This document shows, piece after piece, positions 24,756 through 32,889 of a stretch of DNA of 32,889 nt. This DNA comes from an uncultured Mailhella sp. (GTDB lineage: Bacteria; Desulfobacterota; Desulfovibrionia; Desulfovibrionales; Desulfovibrionaceae). Each line of letters opens with the position of its first letter. The stretch's first letter is position 1. Made by a program: the position numbers and the translations under genes. The notes beneath the pieces were generated by a model. The model saw only the letters and a list, made by a program, of their open reading frames with translations, had not been told where the DNA came from and ran no database searches. The stretch is taken from NCBI GenBank assembly GCA_944322695.1, contig CALUPQ010000160.1, positions 1 through 32,889 of the forward strand, in the 5' to 3' direction.

Positions 24756-25664
24756 TCAGAACAGGGAGTTTTCCTGCTCGAAGGCCTTCTGGTAATAGTT
24801 CTTCAGTTCCCGGCACAGCGCTTCCAGCACGTCGCGCCGGGAGAAGGTGGTGTTCCAGATGAGGTAGATGTTGTGCGTGGCCAGCGCCATGTTGTCCATT
24901 TCAAGAATGACAAGGTTCTTCATGGACTCGTCCCTGGCTATGCGCTTGGCCAGCCCCAGCGGCACGGCCGTCCAGCCTATGCCGAGCGACGCCCAGTACA
25001 CGGCGGCGACCACGTCGTTCACTTCCCAGTACAGGGAGTTGAGCAGGTAGCGCTGGGCCTGCGAACTGTTGAAAAGAATCTGCCTGTGCTGGCTCAAGTC
25101 GTCCATGTTCACGTTCTTCTTCATGCCCAGCGGCGAATTGCGGGAAGCGACGAGGCAGTAACGCATCTGCCCGAGACACATCATCTCGCAATTGCTCTTG
25201 ACCTCCGGCAGATGACCGAGCACGAGCCCGATTTGCGCCTTGCCGGAGCTCACCTGACTCCACACGTCGTCGAGAGAAACGATGTGAAAGCTGCCGCTCA
25301 GAAAGGGATACTCCGTCGAAAGCGCCGCAATGCTCTCGGAAACGCCCTGAAAGGGCACGCCGTGACTGATGACGATGTTCAGCCTTACGGCATCGCCCTG
25401 GTACTGAGCCACGGCGCAGGCGTCGAAGCGGTGGCTCTGCCTGAGCACGGCGTAGGCTTCCGGCAAAAGAGCCCTGCCCGCTTCGGTCAGCATGGGGGAA
25501 CGGGAAGAGCGGTCAAAAAGTTCCACTCCGAGGCTGTCTTCCAGCATGGCTATGTGCGTGCTTACCACTGACTGCGCCTTGCCCATGGCGCGGGCCGCCG
25601 CGGAAAAAGAGCCCTTCTCCGCGGCCGTCACGAAGGCGCGAAGCTGTTCTATGGTCCAGTTCAA
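24756..25664 (-). CDS. LysR-family transcriptional regulator
   Basis: This is a 302-residue LysR-type regulator. The N-terminal winged helix-turn-helix (1-60) has FVTAAEKGSFSAAARAMGKA and QSVVSTHIAMLEDSLGVELF, and the effector-binding domain runs from about 90 to 290. The start is a TTG at 25664 preceded by GGAGGAG; the protein aligns with the family from this residue. It is divergent from the RND efflux operon with 213 bp between, the classical layout in which the LysR protein controls the neighbouring operon and itself. The co-inducer is unknown. Confidence 0.93.
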   Translation of the reverse strand: MNWTIEQLRAFVTAAEKGSFSAAARAMGKAQSVVSTHIAMLEDSLGVELFDRSSRSPMLTEAGRALLPEAYAVLRQSHRFDACAVAQYQGDAVRLNIVISHGVPFQGVSESIAALSTEYPFLSGSFHIVSLDDVWSQVSSGKAQIGLVLGHLPEVKSNCEMMCLGQMRYCLVASRNSPLGMKKNVNMDDLSQHRQILFNSSQAQRYLLNSLYWEVNDVVAAVYWASLGIGWTAVPLGLAKRIARDESMKNLVILEMDNMALATHNIYLIWNTTFSRRDVLEALCRELKNYYQKAFEQENSLF

Positions 25665-25697
25665 GTCTCCTCCGGGAAACGTTCCTTTCTTTTTTCT

Positions 25698-25721
25698 ATC
25701 AAAATATTGATGCTTCTTGAT
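25698..25721. promoter_or_regulatory. Candidate LysR binding site
   Basis: ATCAA, 4 bp, TTGAT (25698-25711) is an interrupted palindrome of the ATC-N-GAT kind, followed by a second TTGAT at 25717-25721. It lies 34-57 bp upstream of the LysR start in an AT-rich stretch. Confidence 0.45.
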
Positions 25722-25865
25722 TTTTTATAACAAGAAATATACGGTATGTCCACACGACAAAATGAAGACAACTGACCGTGGATGACGGCTGAGCCGGAAG
25801 AACCGGCCATGCGCTGACGCGAAACAAGTTCAGGATTCCGCTATGTTGCCTATCATAAAGGATAT

Positions 25866-25877
25866 AGGAGCCTCCTT
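25866..25877 (+). promoter_or_regulatory. Self-complementary ribosome binding site of the efflux operon
   Basis: AGGAG (25866-25870) is followed, after one C, by CTCCT (25872-25876) just before the ATG at 25878. The Shine-Dalgarno could pair only weakly with itself (loop of one base), but it could pair with another transcript copy or a regulator. The palindrome is exact; any regulatory role is speculative. Confidence 0.3.
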
Positions 25878-27284
25878 ATGATTAAAATGCTGTCGCTTCT
25901 TGCACCGGCCGTTCTGCTGTTTCTTTCCGGCTGCAGCCTTGCCCCGGATTATCAGCGCCCGGAAATGGATATCCCGCAGACGTGGGAGGCCTCGCAGTCG
26001 CAGGCTCTCCAGACGAAGTGGTGGGAACGCTTCCACGATGAAACGCTGAATGCGCTGGTGGAAGAGGCACTTGCCAACAACAAGAACATCGTTCAGGCCA
26101 TGGCCAACGTGGACCAGGCGCAGGCCGGTCTCGGCATCGCGCGCGACGCGCTGCTGCCGGTGCCCTCCGTTTCCGCGGACGCCTCGCGCACCATGGCACG
26201 CTCTTCCACCTCCCCCATCGCCATGCAGAGCGGAGGCAAGAACACCCACAGCTTCTCCGGCGCGCTCGCCGCAAGCTGGACGCTGGACTTCTGGGGCAAG
26301 TACTGGAACGCCGCCGAGTCCGCCAGGGCTTCTCTCATCGCCACCGAAGCGGCTCGCGACAACGTCATTCTCACCGTGGCCGCAAGCACGGTGGAATCCT
26401 ATTTCTGGCTGAGCGCCTACACCTGGCAGGAGGAAATCGCGCGGGACGTGCTGAAGAACCGCGAAGATTCCCTGACCATCTACCAGAACCGCTTCGACAA
26501 CGGCCAGATAAGCGACCTCGACATTCTGAGCATCCGCGCCAACGTGGAAACGGCCCGCAACGCTCTGGCCACGGCCAGAATCGCCAAGAACGCCGCCGAA
26601 ACCTCCCTTGCCGTGCTGCTCGGCCGCTCCCCCGCGGAAATTCTGAAGAAGAACGGCCTCACGGCCAAGCCCTCCCTCATGAAGTCTCTGGACAAGACGC
26701 CCGCCCTGCCTTCCGGCATGCCGTCCCAGCTTCTTGAGCAGCGCCCGGACATCCGTCAGGCCGAAGCCAACCTGCAGGCCGCCAACTACGACATCGGCAC
26801 GGCTCGCGCCTCGTTCTTCCCCTCCTTCTCCCTCACGGGCCTGCTCGGCGGCGCAAGCATCGAGCTCAACGAACTGCTCAGAAGCTCCAACCAGTATGCG
26901 AACCTCGGCGCCGGCCTGAGCCTGCCGCTCAACTTCTGGACCATCAAGCGCACCGTGGACAGCGCCGAAGCCGCCAAGGACGCCGCCGTGGCCACCTATG
27001 AGCTCACCGTGCAGAACGCCTTCAAGGACGTGCGCGACGCCCTGGTCTCCCAGACGGAATACGCCAATTCCGTGGACGCCCTCACCCGTCAGGTGGACTA
27101 CCTTTCCCGCGCCGTCATGCACGCGCGCAGCCGCTACGACAACGGCTTCGCCTCCTACCTGGATTTGCTCACCGCGGAAAGCAATCTCTTCACCGCCCAG
27201 CAGTCCCTGGCCGTCGCCCATGCCAATCACCTCGTCAGCATAGCCGAAGTGTGCCTCGCCCTCGGCGGCGGCTGGCAGGAATAA
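25878..27284 (+). CDS. RND efflux outer-membrane factor (OprM/NodT-type lipoprotein)
   Basis: This is a 468-residue outer-membrane channel of the TolC superfamily, NodT/OprM branch. The signal ends in LSGC (C19), so it is lipid-anchored. The start of the mature protein (LAPDYQRPEMDIPQTW) is the family signature. Two OEP repeats follow (about 55-255 and 275-465), each with long helices, and LLEQRPDIRQAEANLQAANYD (about 285-305) is typical. It forms the trimeric exit duct for the pump encoded downstream. It is the first gene of a three-gene operon; the adaptor gene follows after 42 bp. Confidence 0.94.
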   Translation: MIKMLSLLAPAVLLFLSGCSLAPDYQRPEMDIPQTWEASQSQALQTKWWERFHDETLNALVEEALANNKNIVQAMANVDQAQAGLGIARDALLPVPSVSADASRTMARSSTSPIAMQSGGKNTHSFSGALAASWTLDFWGKYWNAAESARASLIATEAARDNVILTVAASTVESYFWLSAYTWQEEIARDVLKNREDSLTIYQNRFDNGQISDLDILSIRANVETARNALATARIAKNAAETSLAVLLGRSPAEILKKNGLTAKPSLMKSLDKTPALPSGMPSQLLEQRPDIRQAEANLQAANYDIGTARASFFPSFSLTGLLGGASIELNELLRSSNQYANLGAGLSLPLNFWTIKRTVDSAEAAKDAAVATYELTVQNAFKDVRDALVSQTEYANSVDALTRQVDYLSRAVMHARSRYDNGFASYLDLLTAESNLFTAQQSLAVAHANHLVSIAEVCLALGGGWQE

Positions 27285-27326
27285 CCCTCCCTTACCACTC
27301 CATCCGAACCCAAGGAGCATATCATA

Positions 27327-28523
27327 ATGGTCAGACTTCATACGCTTGCGCCCGCTCTGCTGGCGCTTCCTCTCCTGCTTGTCGGCTGTGACCAGCTGAG
27401 CGGCCTCGTCTCCAAGAAGGACGGCGCCGCCCAGGCCCCGCAGGCCCGCGTCGTACGTGTGACCACGCTGGAAATGACCCCTCACACCGTGGACATCCAG
27501 CGCGAGCTCACCGGCCGTACCAGTTCCTACCGCTGGGCCGAAGTCCGTCCGGAAGTCGGCGGCATCCTCAAGGAACGGTGCTTCACCGAAGGCGCCATGG
27601 TCAAGGAAGGCGACGTGCTCTACCGCATCGAACCCGACACCTACAAGGCCGCCCTGGACAAGGCCAAGGCCGACCTCGCCAGCGCTCAGGCCAACCTCAA
27701 CGTGACCAAGCTCCGTGAACGCCGCACGGCCAGCATGCTCAAGACCAAGTCCGTGAGCCAGCAGGACTACGACGACGTGAAGGCCACCCTCCGTCAGGCC
27801 GAAGCATCCGTTCTGGCCTGCAAGGCGGCCGTGGATTCGGCGGAAATCAACTACCGCCGCACCGAGGTGCGCGCCCCCATTTCCGGCCGCATCACCCTCA
27901 GCAACTACACCGTGGGCGCCCTGCTCACCGCAAGCCAGGCCTCGCCTCTTGCCACCATCTATCAGACCGACCCCGTGTACGTGGAAGTCTCCCAGTCTTC
28001 CGACGACCTCTACACGCTCAGGAAGCAGTTTGAAAAGGGCGAAGGCATCAAGAGCGTGGCCCCCTCCCACATCAAGGCGCTGCTCACCATGCACGACGGC
28101 GAGTACTACCCCGCCGCCGGCCACCTGAACTTCACCGGCGTGAACGTGGACCAGACCACCAACACCATCACCCTGCGTGCGGAGTTCCCCAACCCCGACG
28201 AAGCCCTGCTGCCCGGCCTGTTCGTGCGCGTGAGCGTCGTCATGGGTCAGGACACGCAGGCCGTGCTCGCCCCTCAGAAGGCCGTTCTGCGTGACTTGAA
28301 GGGCCTGCCCTACGTCTATGTGGTCAACAAGGACAACGTGGCCGAACGCCGGAACATCACCATCAGCCATGCCATCGGCAACGACTGGTATGTGACCGCC
28401 GGCCTCGAGCTCGGTGAAAAAATCGTGCTCAACGGCGTCCACAACGTGCGCGCCGGCATGAAGGTACAGGAAGTTTCCGAAGAGGAACTGAAGGCTGAAC
28501 AGGCCTCCGGAGGCAATCAGTAA
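27327..28523 (+). CDS. RND efflux periplasmic adaptor (AcrA/MexA-type lipoprotein)
   Basis: This is a 398-residue membrane-fusion protein. The lipoprotein signal ends in LLVGC (C21). The half-lipoyl motif AEVRPEVGGILKERCFTEG (about 71-89) pairs with a second half after the coiled-coil hairpin (about 105-180), around RRTEVRAPISGRI. Beta-barrel and membrane-proximal domains follow (LPGLFVRVSVVMGQD and PQKAVL). It bridges the pump and the outer-membrane factor. AAGGAG lies upstream of the ATG. The stop codon overlaps the pump start by one base (TAATG), so the two are translationally coupled. Confidence 0.95.
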   Translation: MVRLHTLAPALLALPLLLVGCDQLSGLVSKKDGAAQAPQARVVRVTTLEMTPHTVDIQRELTGRTSSYRWAEVRPEVGGILKERCFTEGAMVKEGDVLYRIEPDTYKAALDKAKADLASAQANLNVTKLRERRTASMLKTKSVSQQDYDDVKATLRQAEASVLACKAAVDSAEINYRRTEVRAPISGRITLSNYTVGALLTASQASPLATIYQTDPVYVEVSQSSDDLYTLRKQFEKGEGIKSVAPSHIKALLTMHDGEYYPAAGHLNFTGVNVDQTTNTITLRAEFPNPDEALLPGLFVRVSVVMGQDTQAVLAPQKAVLRDLKGLPYVYVVNKDNVAERRNITISHAIGNDWYVTAGLELGEKIVLNGVHNVRAGMKVQEVSEEELKAEQASGGNQ

Positions 28524-31500
28524 TGCTTTCCCGCTTTTTCATCCATCATCCCATCTTCGCATGGGTGCTGGCCATCGTCACCATGCTTTTCGGTGTGCTG
28601 GCCATCTTCACCATGCCGATATCGCAGTACCCGGAAGTGGCCTCGCCCTCCATACGCATCAACACCCGTTATGCAGGCGCTTCCCCCACCACCGTGGGCC
28701 AGACCGTCACCCAGGTTATCGAACAGAACATGACCGGCATCGATAACCTCATCTACATGCAGTCGGAGTCCGACTCCTCCGGCATGTCCACCATCACCCT
28801 CACCTTCGAAGTGGGCACCGACCCCGACGTCGCCCACATGCAGGTGCAGAACAAGGTGCAGCAGGTGCAGTCTCAGCTGCCCTCCGCCGTGCAGAGCTAC
28901 GGCGTGTCCGTGTCCAAGGGCAACGACAACATGTTCATGGCCATCACCCTGTTCTCCCCGGACGACAGCCAGGAGAACATCGACCTTGCCGACTACATCA
29001 GCACCAACATCAAGGACGAAATCAGCCGTACGCAGGGCGTGGGTACCGTGCATGTCTTCGGCGGCAAGTACGGCATGCGCATCTGGCTCGACCCGGACAA
29101 GCTGACCAAGTACGAGCTCACCCCCTCCGACGTGCGTAACGCCATTTCCGCCCAGAACATGGAAGTTACCGCCGGTCAGCTCGGCGCGAACATGATTGGC
29201 GGTCAGAACGACCAGGCCCTCAACGTCATCATCAAGGCCCAGAGCCTTCTGCGCAACACCACGGAATTCGAGAACGTTCTTCTGAAGGTGACGGAAGACG
29301 GTCAGAGAGTGTTCATCCGCGACGTGGCCCGTGTGGCCATGGGCACGGAACTGGACGGCATCACCACCTACTACAACGGCCACCCCGCATCCGGTGTCGG
29401 CGTCACCCTGGCTCCCGGCGCCAACGGCCTTGAAACAGCCAACCTCGTGAAGGCCAAAATCGAGGAGCTGTCCCATTACTTCCCCGACGGCATGACCTAT
29501 GAGCTGGCCTTCGACACCACGCCCCCGGTCATCGCCTCCATCGAGGAAGTGGTGAAGACCCTCGTGGAAGCCATCATCCTCGTGTTCCTCGTCATGTGGC
29601 TCTTCCTGCAGAGCTTCCGCGCCACCATCATCCCCACCATCGCCGTGCCCGTCGTGCTTCTCGGCACCATGGGCGTGCTGCTGGGCTTCGGTTACAGCAT
29701 CAACACCCTGACCCTGTTCGCCATGGTGCTCGCCATCGGTCTGCTCGTGGACGACGCCATCGTCGTCGTCGAAAACGTGGAGCGCGTGATTGAGGAAGAA
29801 CATCTCGACCCCGTCACGGCCACGGAAAAGTCCATGGACCAGATAAGCTCCTCGCTTATCGGCATCGGCGTGGGGCTCTCCGCCGTGTTTCTGCCCATGG
29901 CCTTCATGAGCGGCTCCACGGGCGTCATTTACCGGCAGTTCTCCGTGACCATCGTGTCCGCCATGACGCTGTCGGTGCTGGTGGCCCTCATCCTTACCCC
30001 CTCGCTCTGCGCAAGCCTGCTCAAGCCGCACAAGCAGGGCGCCCAGCACGGCTTCTTCGGCTGGTTCAACCGCATGTTCACCAGGAACCAGCACCGCTAC
30101 GCCGGCGGCGTCCACTCTCTGGTGCAGCGCGGCGGCAGGCTCATGATTATCTACGTCGCCCTCGTCGCCGGGCTCGGCCTCGTGTACAAGCAGCTGCCCA
30201 CCTCCTTCCTGCCTTCGGAAGACCAGGGCGCCATCATCACCATGCTGCAGATGCCGCCCAACACGACTCTGGAGCAGACCAAGGCCCAGTTTGACGAAGT
30301 GGCCGACTACATCCTCAACGAAGAAAAGGAAAACGTCGTCTCCTACATGTTCGTGGCCGGCTTCGGCATGGGCGGCGTGGCGGAAAACACCGGCATGGGC
30401 TTCGTGAAGCTCAAGGACTACGACGAACGCACCAAGCCCGGTCAGGACGCCGCCTCCGTGGCCGCGCGCATCCGTCAGCGTTTCGCGGGCATTCTCGACG
30501 GTCAGTTCATCGCCTCCATTCCCCCGGCCATCATCTCACTGGGCATGACCAACGGCTTCACCATGGAGCTGCAGGACAGAGGCGGCGTGGGCCACGAAAA
30601 GCTGGTGGAAGCGGGCAAAACGCTCATGGGTTCCGCCTTCGCCAACCCGAACATCGCCTACATCCGTCCCACAGGCATGGACGACATCACCCAGTTCAAC
30701 ATCCATCTGGACAACGCCAAGGCCACCAGCATGGGCCTGACTCTCTCCAGTGTGAACTCGGACATCTCCACCATGCTCGGCGGCGCCTACGTCAACGACT
30801 TCGTGCACAACGAACGCGTGAAGAAGGTGTACGTGCAGGGCGACGCCAACGTGCGCCGCAACCCCGAAAGCCTGAACCGCATCCACTTCCGCAACCAGAG
30901 CGGAAAAATGGTGCCCTTCAACGCCATCTACACCACGGACTGGAGCTTCGGTCCCGCCGTGCTCCAGCGCTACAACGCCATGCCCGCCCTCGAATATCAG
31001 GGCGAACCCATGCCCGGCGTGGCCTCCGGCATCGCCATGGCCATCATGGAAGATGAAGTGAGAAAGCTCGGCAAGGACTTCGGCATGGAATGGACGGGCC
31101 TCTCCTATCAGGAAAAGATGGCCGGTTCCCAGACCACCATGCTGTACGCGCTCTCCGTGCTGGTCGTGTTCCTCGCCCTGGCCGCTCTGTACGAAAGCTG
31201 GTCCATTCCCTTCGCCGTGCTGCTCGTCATTCCGCTCGGCATACTCGGCGCCGTGCTCGGCACCTACTTCAAGGATTTGACCAACGACGTCTACTTCCAG
31301 GTCGGCATTCTGGCCGTCATGGGCCTCTCGTCCAAGAACGCCATCCTCATCGTGGAATTCGCACGAAACCTGAGGGAGGAAGGCCGCAGCCTCATCGACG
31401 CCACGGTGGAAGCCTGCCGGCTCCGTCTGCGCCCCATCCTCATGACCTCTCTGGCCTTCGGCCTCGGCGTGCTGCCCATGATGTCCGCCTCCGGCGCAGG

Positions 31501-31657
31501 CGCCGCCAGCCAGCATGCCGTGGGTACGGCCGTGTTCTGGGGCACCGTGTGCGCCACGGCTCTGGGCATATTCTTCATCCCCACCTTCTTCGTGGTCATC
31601 TGCTCCACGACGGAATGGATTGGCCGGAAGCTGAAGAGAAAGCCCCGCTATGACTAA
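28523..31657 (+). CDS. RND multidrug efflux pump, HAE1 family (AcrB/MexB-like)
   Basis: This 1044-residue inner-membrane proton antiporter has the full AcrB layout: 12 transmembrane helices with two large periplasmic loops. The N-terminus (FFIHHPIFAWVLAIVTML) is the family signature. The proton-relay aspartates are D410 and D411 in GLLVDDAIVVVENVERV, and the partner lysine is in GLSSKNAILIVEFARNL in the second half. It exports drugs, bile salts, dyes or organic compounds through the adaptor and outer-membrane factor encoded before it; the substrate range cannot be read from sequence. It is the last gene of the operon, followed by a terminator. Confidence 0.96.
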   Translation: MLSRFFIHHPIFAWVLAIVTMLFGVLAIFTMPISQYPEVASPSIRINTRYAGASPTTVGQTVTQVIEQNMTGIDNLIYMQSESDSSGMSTITLTFEVGTDPDVAHMQVQNKVQQVQSQLPSAVQSYGVSVSKGNDNMFMAITLFSPDDSQENIDLADYISTNIKDEISRTQGVGTVHVFGGKYGMRIWLDPDKLTKYELTPSDVRNAISAQNMEVTAGQLGANMIGGQNDQALNVIIKAQSLLRNTTEFENVLLKVTEDGQRVFIRDVARVAMGTELDGITTYYNGHPASGVGVTLAPGANGLETANLVKAKIEELSHYFPDGMTYELAFDTTPPVIASIEEVVKTLVEAIILVFLVMWLFLQSFRATIIPTIAVPVVLLGTMGVLLGFGYSINTLTLFAMVLAIGLLVDDAIVVVENVERVIEEEHLDPVTATEKSMDQISSSLIGIGVGLSAVFLPMAFMSGSTGVIYRQFSVTIVSAMTLSVLVALILTPSLCASLLKPHKQGAQHGFFGWFNRMFTRNQHRYAGGVHSLVQRGGRLMIIYVALVAGLGLVYKQLPTSFLPSEDQGAIITMLQMPPNTTLEQTKAQFDEVADYILNEEKENVVSYMFVAGFGMGGVAENTGMGFVKLKDYDERTKPGQDAASVAARIRQRFAGILDGQFIASIPPAIISLGMTNGFTMELQDRGGVGHEKLVEAGKTLMGSAFANPNIAYIRPTGMDDITQFNIHLDNAKATSMGLTLSSVNSDISTMLGGAYVNDFVHNERVKKVYVQGDANVRRNPESLNRIHFRNQSGKMVPFNAIYTTDWSFGPAVLQRYNAMPALEYQGEPMPGVASGIAMAIMEDEVRKLGKDFGMEWTGLSYQEKMAGSQTTMLYALSVLVVFLALAALYESWSIPFAVLLVIPLGILGAVLGTYFKDLTNDVYFQVGILAVMGLSSKNAILIVEFARNLREEGRSLIDATVEACRLRLRPILMTSLAFGLGVLPMMSASGAGAASQHAVGTAVFWGTVCATALGIFFIPTFFVVICSTTEWIGRKLKRKPRYD

Positions 31658-31696
31658 TCCCTGACGGGTACGGCGTTCGCCGCCCGTCATGAGCAG

Positions 31697-31725
31697 AAGG
31701 GCCGCCCGAAAGGACGGCCCTTTTT
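31697..31725 (+). terminator. Terminator of the RND efflux operon
   Basis: AAGGGCCG (31697-31704) pairs with CGGCCCTT (31714-31721), with inner CC/GG pairs, and the sequence continues as TTTTT. Confidence 0.82.
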
Positions 31726-31726
31726 C

Positions 31727-32645
31727 GTATCCCCGCGTCCGCTAATACTCAAAAGACCGGAGTGGACAGCCTTCCATCTGCTGTGGGCACGCACGGCGCA
31801 GGCGCTCAGGGAAGGCGATGGCAACAGCCTGACGCAAGGCAGCCGTGGCGACACGCTCCAAGTCGCAGGGACGTGGGAGCGAGAAAGGAGGCGATGCATG
31901 GCGACTGCCGGCGGCCCGCGTCCGCACGGGGAGGAGCGGCTACGATGAACATCGTTGCGGCGTCCCCGGTTGTGGCGACCAGCGCCCGGGCGGGGACGTG
32001 AGAGCGAAAAAGCCTTCGGCCGCTTCCACGCCTGCCGCTCCTGCGCCCGGGAAAGTGAGCCTCGACCAGCCTGACGAAGACGACGCTTTCCCCCCGCCCG
32101 AGCGGACATTCCATTGACGGGGGCTTGCACAAGCGAACATGGTTTTCCCCTCGCCCGCGCAGACATTCAGGGCTTTCCACAAGGGCCGACGCCATGGTGC
32201 CTTTCCCCGTGCCCGCGCGCTCGAAAGGCTCATGAGGCTGACGCCATAAGCAACTTTCGCCCGCCTTGTCCGGAGAACCGGCGAACCAAGGCCGCCGAAA
32301 GAGCCCTTCGACTCGGCCCTGACGGCCGCCTCCGTCCCGGCCATACGATGCATCCGCTGCGAGCTTCCCGCCCGCGAGCCTTCCGCGGCACTCCTTTCCC
32401 GCTTCCACGGCATGCCTGACTCTCCAGCTTCCGCCGCAAGCCGGGCTTTCTCTCTGACGTCGAATGCCGGGCGCTCTCCTCTTCCGCCGGAGCCTGCCGC
32501 CTCTGTGGTGTCAGGCAACGCCTTCCCTCTCTTTCCGGCGCAGCAGGGGCAAAAGCGGCGTTCATGGGTCTGCCGGGCTTTTCCGCGCTCCTGCGCCTCT
32601 CTGCAAATCGCCCCGCGCAACGCCCCTCTTGCCGGGGAGCCAGGA
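31727..32645. other. Long non-coding spacer before the IS element
   Basis: About 0.9 kb, GC-rich, with no supported gene. It contains a decayed tandem repeat of about 57 bp (32085-32255) and a pair of near-identical segments around GGGACGTG-GAGCGA at about 31870 and 31995. Open frames on both strands lack ribosome sites. Confidence 0.5.
32085..32255 (-). repeat. Degenerate tandem repeat, about 57 bp, three units
   Basis: The core TTTCCCC-(G/T)-CCCG(A/C)GC-GACATTC recurs near 32086, 32143 and 32201, about 57 bp apart. Read on the minus strand the three units fall in one frame with a 19-residue period (for example LRGRGENHVRLCKPPSMEC). Conservation is moderate and the boundaries are approximate. 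Confidence 0.5.
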
Positions 32646-32889
32646 CCACCCGTAAAACGGGTGGCTTGTTCAGCCCTGTAAGGGCTTGTTACTTACTCGC
32701 GCCTTAAGGGCGCCGGCTTGAACTTCTCAGGTCGACGCCCCGTTCTTTTTCAGCGGTTCAAGCCCCCATGCAATTTGACTCGTAGCCTGCTCCTAAAGGA
32801 GCTTTCCCTGCTTCGGACTGAACGGATTCGTATATTCTTTGACCGTTCTCTTATCGAGCATGATATCCTCTTGCTCCTGTTCTCTTATA
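32646..32889 (-). mobile_element. IS200/IS605-family element, right end (continues beyond window)
   Basis: The minus strand carries the C-terminus of a Y1 transposase. Downstream of it are three small hairpins: CCACCCGT/ACGGGTGG (32646-32664), AGCCCT/AGGGCT (32672-32686) and GCGCC/GGCGC (32699-32713). Subterminal hairpins are how IS200/IS605 ends are recognised as single strands. The outer boundary is taken at the outermost hairpin and may be a few bases off. These elements make no target duplication, so none is expected. Confidence 0.65.
32793..32889 (-). CDS. tnpA: IS200/IS605-family transposase TnpA, C-terminal fragment
   Basis: A minus-strand frame enters from the window edge and ends at TAG (32793-32795). 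It gives about 31 residues, IREQEQEDIMLDKRTVKEY then TNPFSPKQGKLL. This resembles the end of IS200 TnpA proteins, where the last helix (YI-x-Q-x-x-ED) is followed by a Pro-Phe tail. The catalytic tyrosine and HUH motif lie outside the window, so activity cannot be judged. The stop codon lies inside a small palindrome, GCTCCTaaAGGAGC (32789-32802). Confidence 0.65.
   Translation of the reverse strand, partial: IREQEQEDIMLDKRTVKEYTNPFSPKQGKLL

Noticed and set aside
24064..24795. 243-codon plus-strand frame in the spacer before the LysR gene
   Set aside because: No ribosome site and an Arg/Pro/Thr-rich translation without recognisable domains. It runs into the antisense of the LysR gene.
25830..28442. 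870-codon open frame on the minus strand opposite the efflux genes
   Set aside because: It is the antisense of two clear genes. The Gly/Val/His-rich translation is the usual GC-rich shadow.

Overview
The window is high-GC bacterial DNA with the gene content of a sulfate-reducing or related anaerobic deltaproteobacterium, most likely of the Desulfovibrionaceae. This is inferred from gene families: a [NiFeSe] hydrogenase whose active-site ligand is an in-frame UGA (selenocysteine), a Fur/PerR-type regulator next to rubrerythrin, a cysteine-rich 4Fe-4S protein, sigma-54, and a complete branched-chain amino acid ABC transporter. No species call can be made from the sequence alone.

Layout. 1-1970: the 3' end of glmM, then rpoN. 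1971-3226: a long non-coding spacer with a 103-bp direct repeat. 3227-8085: livKHMGF with a strong terminator. 8086-9649: a non-coding spacer with a 72-bp direct repeat and a lone DUF1877 gene on the minus strand. 9650-12189: a zinc/manganese-type ABC transporter (znuA, znuC, znuB) with overlapping genes. 12605-13873: a 4Fe-4S protein with a winged-helix-like N-terminus. This gene and the following tRNA(CAU) are bracketed by a 67-bp inverted repeat pair. 14856-15889: perR-like and rubrerythrin genes (minus), with a Fur-type palindrome over their promoter. 16070-18643: hysB and hysA, divergent from perR. The large-subunit gene reads through UGA at 18596-18598 and a SECIS-like hairpin follows. 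18681-20330: a 5'-nucleotidase-family lipoprotein (minus), then tRNA-Leu(GAG) (minus) and the 4.5S SRP RNA (plus).

21953-23410: two paralogous phage CII-like regulators (minus) flank an NlpC/P60 lipoprotein (plus) in AT-rich DNA containing palindromes; this is the most accessory-looking block. 23411-24755 is mostly non-coding. 24756-31657: a LysR regulator divergent from a three-gene RND efflux operon (outer-membrane factor, adaptor, pump). The window ends in another non-coding spacer with a decayed 57-bp tandem repeat, then the right end of an IS200/IS605-type element: three small hairpins and the C-terminus of a TnpA on the minus strand, cut by the window edge.

The oxidative-stress pair (perR, rbr) and the periplasmic hydrogenase share one regulatory region, which suits an anaerobe that meets oxygen. 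The three transport systems are each self-contained operons ending in hairpin terminators. Long GC-rich spacers carrying dispersed imperfect repeats are a recurring feature of this chromosome.
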